Shown here in pieces: positions 46,401 to 59,106 of a stretch of 64,000 bases of DNA (positions are counted from its first letter, which is position 1; every line of letters begins with the position of its first letter). The stretch is from Lepidurus packardi (taxonomy: Eukaryota; Arthropoda; Branchiopoda; Notostraca; Triopsidae): NCBI GenBank assembly GCA_023053545.1, contig JAKZAN010000004.1, forward strand, positions 4,278,001 to 4,342,000. The letters run 5' to 3'. The translations under genes and the position numbers were made by a program. Under the pieces are notes generated by a model, which ran no database searches, had not been told where the DNA came from, and worked only from the letters and a program-made list of their open reading frames with translations.

Positions 46401-49169
46401 TGGCGAACAGCAAAAATACCCCTGTCATCAATACCATTACAAAGAAGGGTTTTGGTTCACTCTCCTAATGCAACGTTACTTGAAACGAAGTGAGGACGTC
46501 AGGATGCCAAATTGCTTTTCTGCCACTTAAGTTTGAAAGTGGACCCAAATTACGAGGTTGTAAACGCTTTGCAGACCAAGCCATTTGTTAATTACTTTGC
46601 CATTGCTGCTGTTCTGGATGCATAACTGCTCAGCATAAAAAGGAAAGACGGCGGGTTGGAGTAAAATGAACATGCGTTGACGGTGTAATAAACACCCTTA
46701 CGGGGCAATTTTAAGAACACAGCTATTCAAGGAAGAAAATTTCCTTGCGAGAAACGAAAAAGCCCACCTGTCCCTCCCTTTTCTTTTCTTCTCTACCTTT
46801 CCTCCTCTTCTTTCCGGTAAAGAATAAAGGATCGTGGTGGTGCAGAAATGCTCCCGCGGCCTTGCTGCGGGTGAAGGGTGAAACGAGCCAAAGTGCAATG
46901 CGGGCAAAGGCGAGACCGTGTATGACGTCATCGGCACGCCCTCTGGACCTAAACTACAGCAGTTTGACTGCACGAAGAGTAGTTCAATTTCTCTCGATCT
47001 GCGGGGTGCACACACAAAAAAACAGTTCTTCTTTCTATGATGTAGAACTTGGCATGCTTTGACAGTATTGGGCGTATCACGTGTGACCGGCGTCAGCAAA
47101 AGTCATAAGTTATAACATAAATTCTTTCCGCCACTAGTACAGTTACGTCAAGCTAAGCTTTTTCTGAGTAATTTCCCCATATCAATTATCAATTCAAAGA
47201 ACTGGCCAGTATTCAAGTTTCAATTCTCTGGCTCCAAGAAAAATAATTATTACCGAGAACATAATGAGAATATATAAATGGCATTTAACTTCCATTTACA
47301 GATCACGCAAGTTTAACCGCTTTGTCCTAAATTGTGACAACCTGAAGGTTCGTGTTAAACACAGGAATAGACGTGACCGCTGGAACAGCTTTTCCTTAAT
47401 CAATATAACGCTTCCAATTACTGCAGGATCAATTCATGGAAGGTACGCCCTACAGGTCATTACTTTCCCACTACATTACTAAAGGACATAGTAATGTCGC
47501 AGAAATTACGTGTTGCCCATATGTTTATTGCTAAACTATTAAAAAAGCGATCACGTTCTACACTGGTACATATCGGAAACGAACTCTTATCTAACGTTAT
47601 ACCTACGTCAGTATTAATTTTAAACAAACAAAATCTTAGTCGGTCTAAAATCCAAACCGAAAACTATTTGTTAACTTTCAATACTAAGTATATCCCTAAA
47701 ATTAATGAGGAAACTATAACAGTAACCCTTGATAGCTACCACGTAGCTTTAAAGAGATTTATTGCTTACTCACGTTCGACACGCAAGCTTTTACTTTTCC
47801 GTTCTCTCAAATCAATACCAAACTGTCAGTATTGAAACTATATGCATCTTTTGAAGGAGGTTTTTCTTTAGTTAGAAAAGAAACAGTGTAGCTGTATTTA
47901 AACACAATTGCGGAAATCACTGCGAGATTTTTACTGTTTCCCGCCTTTTTGTCTCAAACCGGGGAGTTCGGGAGCACGGAGATCGTGATGCCGTTTGCGG
48001 AGGATAGATCTCGTGGAGTGTCTGTCAGCAGACAAGAACAAAATCCGTCAAGTTGTGCGATTCGGCGGATAGACGGGACCGGCTGCTGCTACAGCTAAAG
48101 AGGACGGAACGATCCCCGTTTGTTGCGTTGCACGATCTTTAAGACCTGCAGCAACATGAAGGGAACATTTGTTCATAGGGCCAAGTCTGGTCTTTCCTTT
48201 AAGCCCACGGTCATGGCGTGTTTCAGAGGTTGAAAAATCTTTCCTTCCCTTGACCTAATTACAGCGTGCAATTGTATCTGTGGCTACCCAGCTCTCATTT
48301 CTGCCAAAAAACTTCGTTCCAGCCCCTTACGAGTCGTTAACCATGTTCTTGCGTGCCTTCCATTTACGTTCCACACACAAGTCTTTGCCAGTTTCCAAAC
48401 TTGTGAACTATTGAAATATACAGCCCCAAAGCCAGTGTAATAGTTTGCTTGGTGAAATTACTTTAAAGGGATAACTTTGAGAAAATGAGTCCTGGGAAAA
48501 ACGCGGCCAGAGTGGAGTGTGTGTCTTATTTCTGTTGAAAGAGTACTAGTTACGTGCTGGAGCAATCACGTAAACATGGCTGTCAAACGCATAGCTTGAG
48601 GCGTTACACTGTTACAACATGGGAAATCGGAGCTTATAAAGACATGCTTAAAAGTGTCAGTCATGGGATCCAGTTGGTAAGCATTTTCAAATCTCCAATA
48701 GTTCCCCAAAATTTGCAATTTAGCTTGAGGTTTATCCGCGACACCCTACCCAGCGTCTTAAAGCAATATATTGCTGCATAGGTAGTGTAAGAACCGTTGT
48801 GTTTTCCAACGCTTTTACTACGACTATAAGGGCTGAAGACACAGAAAGGTATAAAGGGAAGGTACAATGATGGCTTTTGCCTTCTGTGTATGTGTGGAGA
48901 GGGAATCTCCAAAGGCACACTGTGCGGATATTTTTAAGCCGGAGCCCAACCAAACTTGCTAGTGGAGTCCCCCCTTACGCTCTGTCTCTTGCCCTCTCTC
49001 TCTTTCCCATTCCCCCCTTTGATAAACAAATATTGTTTAGCAACTTCAAAGTCTGCAGCGGTGAAATATTTTACCGGACATGTGATCCTAAAGAACCTGG
49101 CGACTCCCTTCCAAAGACTTGAATTCAATTACTGCGAGTCGGAGCGTCAAAGAATTCCCGATAGATTCT
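43469..49169. other. Gene-poor region, probably intron of the unidentified plus-strand gene
   Basis: No supported coding exon, RNA gene or identifiable repeat. Short splice-like motifs exist but none is backed by a convincing reading frame. Confidence 0.5.
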
Positions 49170-49472
49170 ATGGGGGCTCGATGCATAATGTATCTATCGT
49201 TTTTGGCAGCCTTTGTAATGTGTAAAGAACCCTTTGCCAAGGCAGTCGATTTGCATGATTCGGCGAGAGGAAACCATGTTATTGATTGTGGCGCGGGGTG
49301 GCCGCGGGCGTGTAGGAAGCGAGAGGAAATATTGGCGCGTTGCGGCGGAGAACGCGCGCGAAAGGACCGGACGATAGCAAGACATGCAATGAGGCGCGAG
49401 AGAATAGGGCAGACGCTGTTTACGAAAGCTTTAATCTTATTAACTTCTAGCTTTCTACTACTATTACTATAG
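49170..49472 (+). CDS. Orphan ORF, 100 residues, hydrophobic N and C termini
   Basis: An ATG frame of 100 codons overlapping a GC-rich, CpG-rich island (about 49280-49390) in AT-rich DNA. It begins MGARCIMYLSFLAAFVMC, signal-peptide-like, has a basic middle (RKREEILARCGGERARKDR) and ends in a leucine-rich hydrophobic stretch. No family is recognised. The basic middle may simply be the translation of the CpG-rich patch, which could be a promoter or enhancer. Confidence 0.15.
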   Translation: MGARCIMYLSFLAAFVMCKEPFAKAVDLHDSARGNHVIDCGAGWPRACRKREEILARCGGERARKDRTIARHAMRRERIGQTLFTKALILLTSSFLLLLL

Positions 49473-50132
49473 GCACTGATGCTGGGTACTGATGGATTGT
49501 CACCCTGCCCTTTCTTGGCACGTTGAAACCCAGATTCTGATTCTGCACTTCAGCTGCAGTCTTTTTGTTAAGTCTTAATACATTTCTTATAAAAGCTCAT
49601 TTGAAATGTTGTTGCTGAGCCCCCGGAACGACGGGAACGTAGAGAGTTCGCCCGATAACGCTTCCCAGTTATGCTTCTTTCTTTGTCTATGTTTTCTTTT
49701 TGTTCGGTGCTGTTTTATTATGAGTTATTTCACAGACGACGATTTAACGTTCTACTGGCGGCGTATCGGCCACTTTATCCTTAGCGTCTGCAGACCCTTC
49801 AGTGACACAAAATTTCCACTTGCCTTTTTCTATTTCGGGACTTTCTTATGAACGAGTAGACCGAGACATTGAGAAGGTCGCTAGACTATAAACAGTCTAC
49901 AAACTGATCAGTGAGTCTTTTACTTTTTTTTTTTTCGTTTTTAACGAGTACGAAACTTTCGATGACTTTTTCTATTTCTATTAGTCCACGATATTTTGTT
50001 AGGCCTACAAACGGAAGTTCAAAAATAAACTAAAAGAAACTATCGCTCAATAACTTTCCGTTGCAGGACTCGTTAAGAAGAAATAAGCTTGTATGGATGT
50101 GACACTGACAGTCCATTACGTCCTAGTCAAAG

Positions 50133-50261
50133 CTAGTATCCTTTAGGCGGCTGACAAGGCCGATAGGTTCGTTTTTGACAGGTGCAAGCCAAGTCAACGC
50201 AAAACTGGTAACGGGATTGCGGAACAGGGCCAGAGACGCAGCAAGCAGCCGGCCATTCATA
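50133..50261 (-). CDS. Possible cysteine-rich C-terminal exon
   Basis: A minus-strand frame ending in TAG at 50133 encodes six cysteines in a compact order: CC, ten residues, C, four, C, one, C, seven, C, ending QPPKGY. That spacing recalls small disulphide-rich secreted peptides, but there is no ATG in a good place and no clear acceptor. Its upstream side abuts the MITE at 50275. It may be chance. Confidence 0.15.
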   Translation of the reverse strand, partial: YEWPAACCVSGPVPQSRYQFCVDLACTCQKRTYRPCQPPKGY

Positions 50262-50274
50262 TACAATTAGAGTA

Positions 50275-50794
50275 CAGTGAAAACCGTTTAACAAGAAAAA
50301 ACTGTTAACACAAAATGGGATTCTGGTCCGGTCCAAACGCTATGTAATTCCGTACATTTGTTTCCTTTTAACACAAAACAAAAACCACTTAACACGAAAA
50401 AATTATTTCGCGTCTCAGAGGACCGACAGGTAGTTTCGTTGGGACAAAATATTTTTGGACAACAAAATAATCTTGTCTTCTTACCAACCGTCTCCTGCCA
50501 ATGGGAAGGGTTGTAAAGCCTTAGCAACATCCCTGACGGAAGTTCAAATTTTTGTGTTTCTCGCCCCAACAGTACGTGGGCAGTCAAAACATGAAATTTT
50601 TTTTACAGTCTGTTAACATGCTTTAAAATATATAGACTGTCAATGTACCAGTATAAACTTGAATATTAACTCTGTTATCACGACAGTTTTTTTTTTATTA
50701 ATTAGATTCTTTGCATGTATCTGTAAGCAAGAGTTCCTTTTAACACGAAACAAAATTCCGGTCCCTTCGATTTCGTGTTAAGCAGTTTTCAGTG
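50275..50794. mobile_element. Pogo/Tigger-like MITE with TA target-site duplication
   Basis: A 520-bp non-coding element. The left end is CAGTGAAAACCGTTTAACAA and the right end, read inward on the minus strand, is CACTGAAAACTGCTTAACAC. These terminal inverted repeats match at most of their first 24 positions, and TA flanks both sides (50273-50274 and 50795-50796). Internal copies of the CTTTTAACACGAAACAAA type occur near both ends (about 50368-50400 and 50738-50756). The CAGTG...GTTTAAC ends and TA duplication match pogo-group Tc1/mariner elements. It has no transposase frame, so it would depend on an autonomous relative. Confidence 0.8.
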
Positions 50795-50796
50795 TA

Positions 50797-53700
50797 TATA
50801 AATATTCAACAAAAAGTTACGCTCCTAGTTGGTAACTGTCTAGAAATCAAATTCTAGACACAATCTATTTTTTTTCTGTTCAAAGCGGGAGCAAAATGAA
50901 ATGGTTATAAAAAAATCCATTAGAGGGCGAAAGGATGCAGTAGATTTTCAGCCTTGTGCTGGTGATTGCTAACAATAATAACTTTGAAATTAACAGTCAC
51001 TGACATTACAAATCAATTAGTCAATACAGTGGGTAAGGCAATACATGCTTAAGGACTGGATTATAGTGAGCTGCTAATAATAGGGATTGATCGCGATTTA
51101 ATAGCAACAATGAATAAGGCATAAGGTTGCCCAAGTTCCTTCTTGTGCACGACTGTCCAGCACCAATTTATACAGCATGCTATAGAATAATGAATTCAAG
51201 TTGTCCTTACAGCCCACAGAAGACTAACAAGACTCGAATCACGTACATTCAAGTATCCAAAGTGCCCAAGTGGTACATACTTAAGCGTTATCACTTTCCC
51301 ATAATACTGCAATGGAATAAGCTTTTATTTTGTCGGGTTACTATGTCCGAATACTAAAAATCAATACGTCGTTAGTACTTAAGTAGTTTAATCTGTTTGA
51401 ATCTTTCTGAGCTATTCTTCGACCCACTCACTGTCTTAAAGCTGGGCCACTGAATGTTGATATTTAAAGACCTTTTCCCCTTCGTATAAACAAGATCCTT
51501 TAGAAGTTGCGTTACTCGTAGACTTGTGTATAAAGTTCCGAGTCCGACGTGATGAGTAGTTTGATTTCATCTTATAGCGAAACTAAACAACTAAACACGG
51601 TATATAATTATATAAGCTCAGCGATCCTGTTTTAGCTATACGGAAACTGGCAATGAGCGACTCGGCATTCTGGCATTCTTAACTTCAATGTCAATGTCTT
51701 AACTTTAAGGTCAATGTCAAACCGTCCCACCGTCTACCCTTGATTGGCAATCTACATGCCGTCTCTCCAGCGAGGATTTTCAGAGTGTTCCTATTCACGG
51801 AGGCAAATGTCCTCTTAGTCAAGCTCAATAATTTTCTATTGTTTTGCTAAATAGGAATTTCCAGTTTCACTTAAGTAGGGGAATTTCCTTAAAAACCTAT
51901 ACACATTATAGCAATATGGTTAGGGATTGTATGTGAATTGAGTTTTCCTTTCCAAGCTTAGAAAGCCCATTTCTTCTTTAAAAAAATACCAAAACATTTC
52001 ATTGCCGTCACTATCAGCTTATACATGCACCACCTAGATGGCGAAAGCCGACGTTAGTAAAGTCGGCCGTAAGCTACGGATAAAAGATACCCTAAAGGTG
52101 CCATGGGGTAGTTCAGAGGGGAAAAAAGGTGTACTACATGCAAAGACGATAAGCCAATCCTGATAGAAAGCTCTGGGTCTCTATAAAACCTCTAGGAAAC
52201 AAGTCGTACGTTATTAGAAGGCAAAAAAGACATTGGGAGCTGACCAAGTGTGACACCTAAACGTGAAGTCAATACATCGACAAGGTTTATTAGTATTCAA
52301 GCCCAAGGCATCAGTGTACCCTCTTCACCCATATCACCCCCACACACGTTGTCGATGTTTCTACTGTAGAACTGCCCTGAGACTTCGGCTTTCGGTGAGT
52401 CACAATAGACGTATAGGAAGCCAGCACCCAGTCAGTACTTTGCCCCCGAGCAGAAGCCACAACCACTAGTTTATGGCAAAAATGTGCTAGTAATGTCCTG
52501 AAACTAATGAGACGTTCCAAACGTGCCTGCTGTCAATCGCAATGTACTTGCACAAAACAAACATAGAGTGTTGCTCAAATTTGGATTGACGAAGTGGGTG
52601 CGACCTGCAGAAATAAGAATCTTAGTTCACTTGGCCTTTACACTCGCTCCGTAACATTGCTATTGTGGCGGTACTCGCAGTGGACTTACCAGTTAGCCCA
52701 GCTGTAATCAATACGAAAGTCCAAACATCGATTTCTTCTATTGCATTTTACATCTGCAGTAATTTTGCCTGTCGTAACTGAGGAAAGTTTTTTAGTTTCT
52801 TCCCACATATGACTCCAGAGTTACTCAAAAGTCTAAGTGCGCAAAGCTCTTACTGCAAACTTTTCAACAAAGCAGCGGAATCACGTGACGGAGTTTTATA
52901 GCTCATCCATAAAACAACAGATCAATAAGTCCAAGATCTAGGCGGGAACCTACGCTAGGAAACACGGGTTTCCGCTACAGCAACAAAACCATATAAGTTA
53001 TTAATGCCATCGTTACCTTCTCTAAAAAGGCACCCTTCCGGTCTCTTTAACCTCTGGCGTCAAACCCCTAGCCATGCCTACGAGGCAGCTCAAGAAAGAA
53101 CCTCTTGGATTCGCAGCAATAGCGTAGTGCTCTATTGTGAAAACCCTTTTGGAAGTTCCGGCGATTGTGTAATGATGCAAACAAATTAAGAGAACCCTAG
53201 TTTCTCTTTAATTTTGGAGCCAAAGCAACCTAGTTAGCTCAGCCAATTAGGCAAAACTGCAGTGCAGCCTATTCTGTGACCTAATTTACGTAGCTTGCCT
53301 TGGCACAGTTGTGAAAAATTTAAATAACAGTTCTGTTTTTTATTTCTTGGACGTCAGAAGTTTCATATACCTGCAGACCCTCTACCGTCGCATTTCTCTA
53401 AGGGAGGGATCCCCACCAACTTATTTTTACCATTGCGCGGTCTTTTTTTACTCCATTCTTTTCTTGTGTCGTCGCGTCTGGCAGCAGCCAAGCACAGGTT
53501 GGCAGTCGTTCTGGAATCTGCCATTATGGCGCACAGATTTTAGCCTGCCATCCCAAGCAGCAAAGTGCGTGAGCATTTAATAAATAAATTTACTCCTCGG
53601 GCAAAAAAAAAATAAAAATAAAGAGAGGAAAAACGAAAAGAGCCAGTCATTAGCTGTGAATTACACTCCAGCAGTATCCGTACAGTGCTCCGGATTTCCC

Positions 53701-53839
53701 AGAAAAGAATGTGACACGTTGGAAATACAAGCTGAAAAAAAAAGAATTGGCTGACGATGAATAGTTCCTGTGCAAATTGCGGTTACGATATTCCTGTTAT
53801 AGAAATGTGACTTTTTAGTTGAATACTAAACGGTTCTGA
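50797..53839. other. Gene-poor region
   Basis: AT-rich, with no supported feature. Confidence 0.5.
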
Positions 53840-53855
53840 ATGAGACGGCTTCAAG

Positions 53856-53881
53856 ATGCAGATGTTCATCGTGGCTGGCGG
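53856..53881 (+). CDS. Weak candidate 5' coding exon (gamma)
   Basis: An ATG at 53856 gives eight codons (MQMFIVAG) and then a good donor, GGCGG|GTAAGA, in phase 2 as for the exons at 37973 and 43299. The junction sequence GGCGG|GTAAG is the same as in the 43299 exon. An upstream ATG at 53840 reads through the same donor in another phase (phase 0), so the frame is uncertain. Such a short exon is hard to tell from chance. Confidence 0.2.
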
Positions 53882-54104
53882 GTAAGAATATGACTGCAGA
53901 AACGCATTAATTGCGTCGTCTTTTTTCCTACAAACAATAAACTGTCGTGTAAAAAAAGGACTTTAGTTGGAGTTAGTTGGAACTGGATCGTTTTATATAA
54001 ACAGCCCTTGGGTTTAGAGGGTCACCATTAAACTTGAAGAGGTTTTGTCTCAGCTCTCAAACTGTAAAGTGTATAGCTTACACCTGCTGCTTTTTTCGTG
54101 CAAG

Positions 54105-54260
54105 CGTAGGCGAATGCTGTTCGACAGCAGCCATTTAGCCCGACATTACAGGTTACAGCACACACACAAAAAAGTCAGAAAGCGTTGTCGTCAGTGCACT
54201 TTTCGCTTCACGCCTTGTCGGATAAAAAACATTTCGTCTGAAACGCTTAAAAAAGGCTAG
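54105..54260 (+). CDS. Possible partial C2H2 zinc-finger exon or remnant
   Basis: The frame after a possible acceptor (TTTTTTCGTGCAAG|) reads 51 residues to a stop. SSHLARHYRLQHTHKK is the helix half of a C2H2 finger (L, two residues, H, four, H). It is followed by a basic linker and CRQCTFRF, the Cys-x2-Cys-x3-Phe half of a next finger. The Cys pair of the first finger and the His pair of the second are missing. It may be a decayed BTB-ZF-type 3' exon, or chance. A TATATAAA lies near 53995. Confidence 0.2.
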   Translation, partial: RRRMLFDSSHLARHYRLQHTHKKVRKRCRQCTFRFTPCRIKNISSETLKKG

Positions 54261-56394
54261 CCATGTGGCTCTAACCCTAACTCCAGATCTGACGCCAGAT
54301 AGCAGCAGCAGGGATGCCTTAAAGCAAATGAACGGAAATCTTTCTTAAATGTTTAAGGAAGAGATTTTTTCATCGGAGCGTGGGCAAAAACTCCAAAAGT
54401 GATTGTATCGCAGTCATCAATACCTGTCAGGTCTCGAACTACAAGAGAGACATGAAGTTTGATGTGAATGGTTCAAAAGCGACCTTTCAATGTGAGATTA
54501 CACTGTATACATACATAAATTTTCAAATAAATTACATATCCCATTACTGTGGTCGCGGTAGATTACACTGTGACGTCAGCTTTTTACTAGAGAAAACGAA
54601 GGTGGTATAAGGATTGTAGAAAAAAAACGAAAGCATATCCTCACTTTTTATCCTTACCATGTCCATATGACAGTTTTCGTTAAGCTATAAAACCTTGGCA
54701 CCTGGAGACCCAAGGCCGCAGGTTCTTGTGGCCCAAGAATGGACGCAAAAACGTGACGACAAGGCTACCAAGCGATACCAGATTGCAATTAGCTGCTAAG
54801 CGTCTACTTCCAGATGCAGATGTGAACAAACAAGCTGTCACGCCCCTAAGTGTGTCCTTGCAAACATTTCACCCCTTTTTCTTCTTCCTCAAATGTTCGT
54901 TTCGCATGCTTAACTGATCCAAACTGTTACCGTCTTCCTGTAAAAAAATTTTCTATTTTTTTTTTCAATTACTTTCTTCAAGCATTTTACCCCCTTTTAC
55001 GAAACAAATAACACGGCGATGAAGTGCTCTCATGGGCAATTTAGAGCACGTTATGGGATGCTTGTAATTTAAACTTGGCCCCGGTGTATAAGTTGCTCCA
55101 AGGATATATAGGACGAAGAGGCGGGGTGGATAAAAAGAATGGGAGGGAAAAATTGTCCAATATTACTGGCATTGCCATCATTCATGCTCCGAAGCAGAGA
55201 GAGGGAGTAAGAAGGGCAAATCAATTGATGTAGCGCATGATGGGAACGACACCGGTAACTCACTTGGGTGTGTTGGAGGCTAGAAAGAAAAGTGATATAT
55301 AGCTTTGCTTTGTTCCTCAAATTAAAGCGGTAGCAAGTGGGGGTCGCGTGCGTTTTATTTCTCCCGCTGCGGTCTATAAAGCGACAACAAACAAAAACAA
55401 TTTCAGCGGAGCGGGTGTAGGATATACATAGTATACCTGGGTGACGACGCTGTTTTGGGGTGCCCAGTTTCTCACGAACTTAAACCCAGGTTAAAAAAAG
55501 GAGTTGACGCACATGCATATACACGTATTACGTACCATCTATTTCTACTAATAACGACCCCCTTTTTACGCGAGCTTGAACGTGAGAACGCGAAGGATGT
55601 GCCTATATCCCAAGTGAGGAAGGGTCTTTGTTCATGCATTGCTCTCTTACTTAATTGGCTCAAACTACAAAAATAATGCGAGAAATAACAGGTATGTACA
55701 GCAGTTTCTTCGTCCTCCCCCAGTATTAATGCTGCACTGCAAGAGAAACCATACCCAGATGACATTTGTGGCTAAATATAGTTAAAACGCTGAACAGTTC
55801 ACGTGCAGAAATACCCGTAAAGCAAAGTAATAGAACATGCCTGAGGTGGAGTGATAAGGCTATTCGAACCTTTATTGCCTACACATGGACATAAAGGTTC
55901 CGAAGTTCATACTAAAAGCCAATAAGGAATAGAAGGGTCAAAAACTTCAAGATAACCAAGACTCTATACGTTCAAATTATTAATAGTTTAATGTCGTATG
56001 ATAATATATGCATAGAGCAGCTTAGATCACGTTAAGGGAAAGCAAGTGAACAGAACAAAAAAGAGAGGGACATGAATGTATTCCCAGTTTTCCTCTCGCA
56101 AGTGGCTGTATAACATTTGCGTTTTCCGCTGTTGGATCTAGGTTTTGCATAACTGCGCAAAGAGCTAAGCGAATCTAATAGAGACAGGAAAGGGGGAGGA
56201 AAGACGAGTTAATTGCTCGTAAATAGTCCCCGCCGGGAATACAATTCTCCACAGATTGGGAAAGTCTACGAGTGACTTATGTTGTACAAGTGATTGCAGT
56301 AACAATACCTTAAGGAACTTACTTGACGATGACAGCAGTCCAAAGAATACCAAAGTTTCGTCAGTTAATTAGAAATGCTTACGTTAATATCGAA

Positions 56395-56525
56395 ATATCA
56401 AATTCTATTTTATTTTTCATTTCAAAAATTATATTTTTTATATGAAATTTTAATATCAGAATATCAGAAGCCTACAAGGCGTATTTAAAATATAAAAATT
56501 ATCAATTTTTAATATAAAAAATAGA
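56395..56525. repeat. Strongly AT-rich tract with inverted motifs
   Basis: About 130 bases of almost pure A/T with recurring AATATCA, AAAATTAT, ATTTCA/TGAAAT and TAATATAAA motifs in both orientations. It could be a matrix-attachment-like tract or a decayed MITE; no terminal repeat with a target duplication was found. Confidence 0.4.
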
Positions 56526-59106
56526 GAAATCCTAAGGATATTGTCGATTTCAATCCGGAGTCAAAGAAATCATTCATCCTAAAGATGAGTAAACAAAAAG
56601 TCCATTCTGAAATATGAAATTCGATCATGAACTAACCCCGGAGCACGTCCAGTCTTAAGGCAGTCACATGTCTACATTGCGCTACATTTCTTGTCTGGAT
56701 GACTTGAAGTAAAAACGAGAGAGATAAAAAAAAATCTTCAGTTGGGCCTGCACAACTGCACACATGTGACCTCTTCAACCTCCCTAGCATAGCTCTTTGA
56801 AAATATATTACAAATTTCTGCGTTTTTCTTGTGGTCCTATTTTTGGCAGAAATGTCAATAGCGTCTGGTCAAGCTTTTTTCCAGGCGATGAGAAGACACC
56901 CAATCTTAGCTTTTGATACTTCGGTGGTGGCTTTGCTCAGCTGTCTGCTGCTTCATAGTAGTTAGTGGTACGAGTGTCAGCTATAGCTGAACTTGTCATT
57001 TCACTGAGTTGGCAAAGGAAAGAAATGTCGGTTCACGAATCAACATAGCTATAGACTTCTTCGACATCAGCGATGCGGAACTTTGTTCTAAGCCGAAAAC
57101 GGAAACATAGCAAGAAATTTTAAGTACGAAGGTTTTATCTTCGCCCCCCAAATACATAACTGTTGGACTATTGCCAGAAGCATCTAAACTTTCGAAGAAC
57201 AAAAATATTTCTTCCCAGAAGATTATCTGGCAACTTGCGGACTTCAATCCTAGTAACACATTGTTGCTTGGCAAGCTAAGATGCCCGTTTGCATAAAGTA
57301 ATCTGGAAGAAATGAATCATAATATTTATGCATGCCCTAATTCCTGCGATATCTTATGTATGTATGCGATGATACGGCATTAGCGATGCATGGCTGTAAT
57401 AACCAAGCTAAGAATGAGGCTAACTGCGAAGCGGAAAGTGACATTACTGCTCAGCTACCTACGTGGATTGCAGAAAACGTACATTAGAGCAGGTGGTGCC
57501 AAAAAACTCTTGATTATGCGAAGTTTCAACGGCTATAGCCATCACTCGTAAAACAGGAGTAAAGAGCTCCAACTGCAGAAAGCATGATAACTACTGAAAT
57601 GTCATAATTAATTGCTGTTGAGTTGTAGCGTGGTTACACGGAGCAGAATCAATGGAAATCAATGAAACCTTATTAAGAATCCATGTTTTTTCGGATTACG
57701 TGAGTTTCGCCGTGTTCGTGCAACCTGGGGATCCACAAGCCCCAAAAGCGAAAAGGCAAAGGTAGGCTTCCTGTAAGGAAGAGAGACATGTACAGGAGTG
57801 TCCTGTTTTGGAGAACGAGGTACGGGCGTTGTTGGTTGGCTTCCCGTACAGAAAGTTCTTGTTTATAAGAGTATGTATGCCCATCGTGCCACAGCAACGT
57901 TGGCCACTGGGGCGAACTACGAAACAAGAAAAAGGGGCTGCTGGGCTCGGGAATTTCTCCCTACAAGAGGCCCTTAAGCGTTTCTTCCTCATCGAATCCC
58001 TTCCAAAAACGCAGTCAGTCCCGTTTGGGCTGCGCCTTCCCGCGCATTCGCGCTTTTAAACTTGTGTGAACAGTCTTGTGGAGCCCAGCGAAAGCTAGTC
58101 GCAGTCGCCCGTGCCCACGTACGGTACGTCATCTGCAACAGATCCGGGGTCCGTGCTACCTTTCACATTCAAAGCTCCAGTTCACCAATTTTTGTGCCGC
58201 AATTTCTACTGTGACCTTTAGCAACTTTTAAATGAAACCTACAGCATTTCCTATGGATACGAGAGCTTGTAAATTGACGGTGTCATTACTGACCTGTTTC
58301 TGCCTTCAAATCTTCCGCCAAGTACGAGTTTAAGTGGCACTTAAACCCTTTCCTTTGCTTTAACCATTTTCGCAATTGCGCGAAATTTGGGCAGTCTAAT
58401 CCCTTGTATGCTCTACGCAAATTAGGGAACGAAAAAGCAGTTAACTTTTGCGCGAATTATCTTAACGGTGGAACGCAATTACTGCGCACCCTATCCCATC
58501 CCTTAGGAGACACTTGGGTTGATTTATTGGACCTTGTGTCGTGGCAACGAGCATTCAATGACTGGTGCATGTCACTTATTGATGTATAGGACAATGCGAA
58601 GCAGCCAAGCTTTTGTTGTTTGGGTGGACCTCTGACGACAAGACACCAAGCTTAAAAAGAAAGAAAGAAAAAAGCCAACCCACACGACGAGCTTGCTTTC
58701 CCTCCCTCCACCCTCTTTTATCCTTATTTGGTGTGTTTGTTTCCCCGGAAGAAGAGCACAAGGGGGAAGAAAAAAGGAGCAGAAAGAGGAAGACTACTTA
58801 CAACAGCTTTGCAAACACTGGACCGATGGGATTTAGTCGGTGGGTAGTGCCTGAGCGATTTCTGCCTCTTCGCCAGAGAGTCAGACAATCTTTATTTGAC
58901 GACCCTAATCATCTAAGCAGCAGAAATCATTTCTGCCGAGCCATTCGTCGTCCCGGTTTCTGTCCAAGTTCTGCTACGCACAGCCCGAGCCAAAGTGCGG
59001 AGGAAGGAAGGAGAGGACCATGATCGGGTACTGAAAACGTGATGATTTATTGAAGTAACCGCCGTAGAGTCGCCATACAAAAAGAAGAGGGAGGGAAGAT
59101 CGGGTT

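Noticed and set aside
52034-52160. ATG frame MAKADVSKVG with a GTAAGC donor
   Set aside because: The phase is 1, unlike the other candidate first exons, and the frame stays open past the donor. It is more likely chance.
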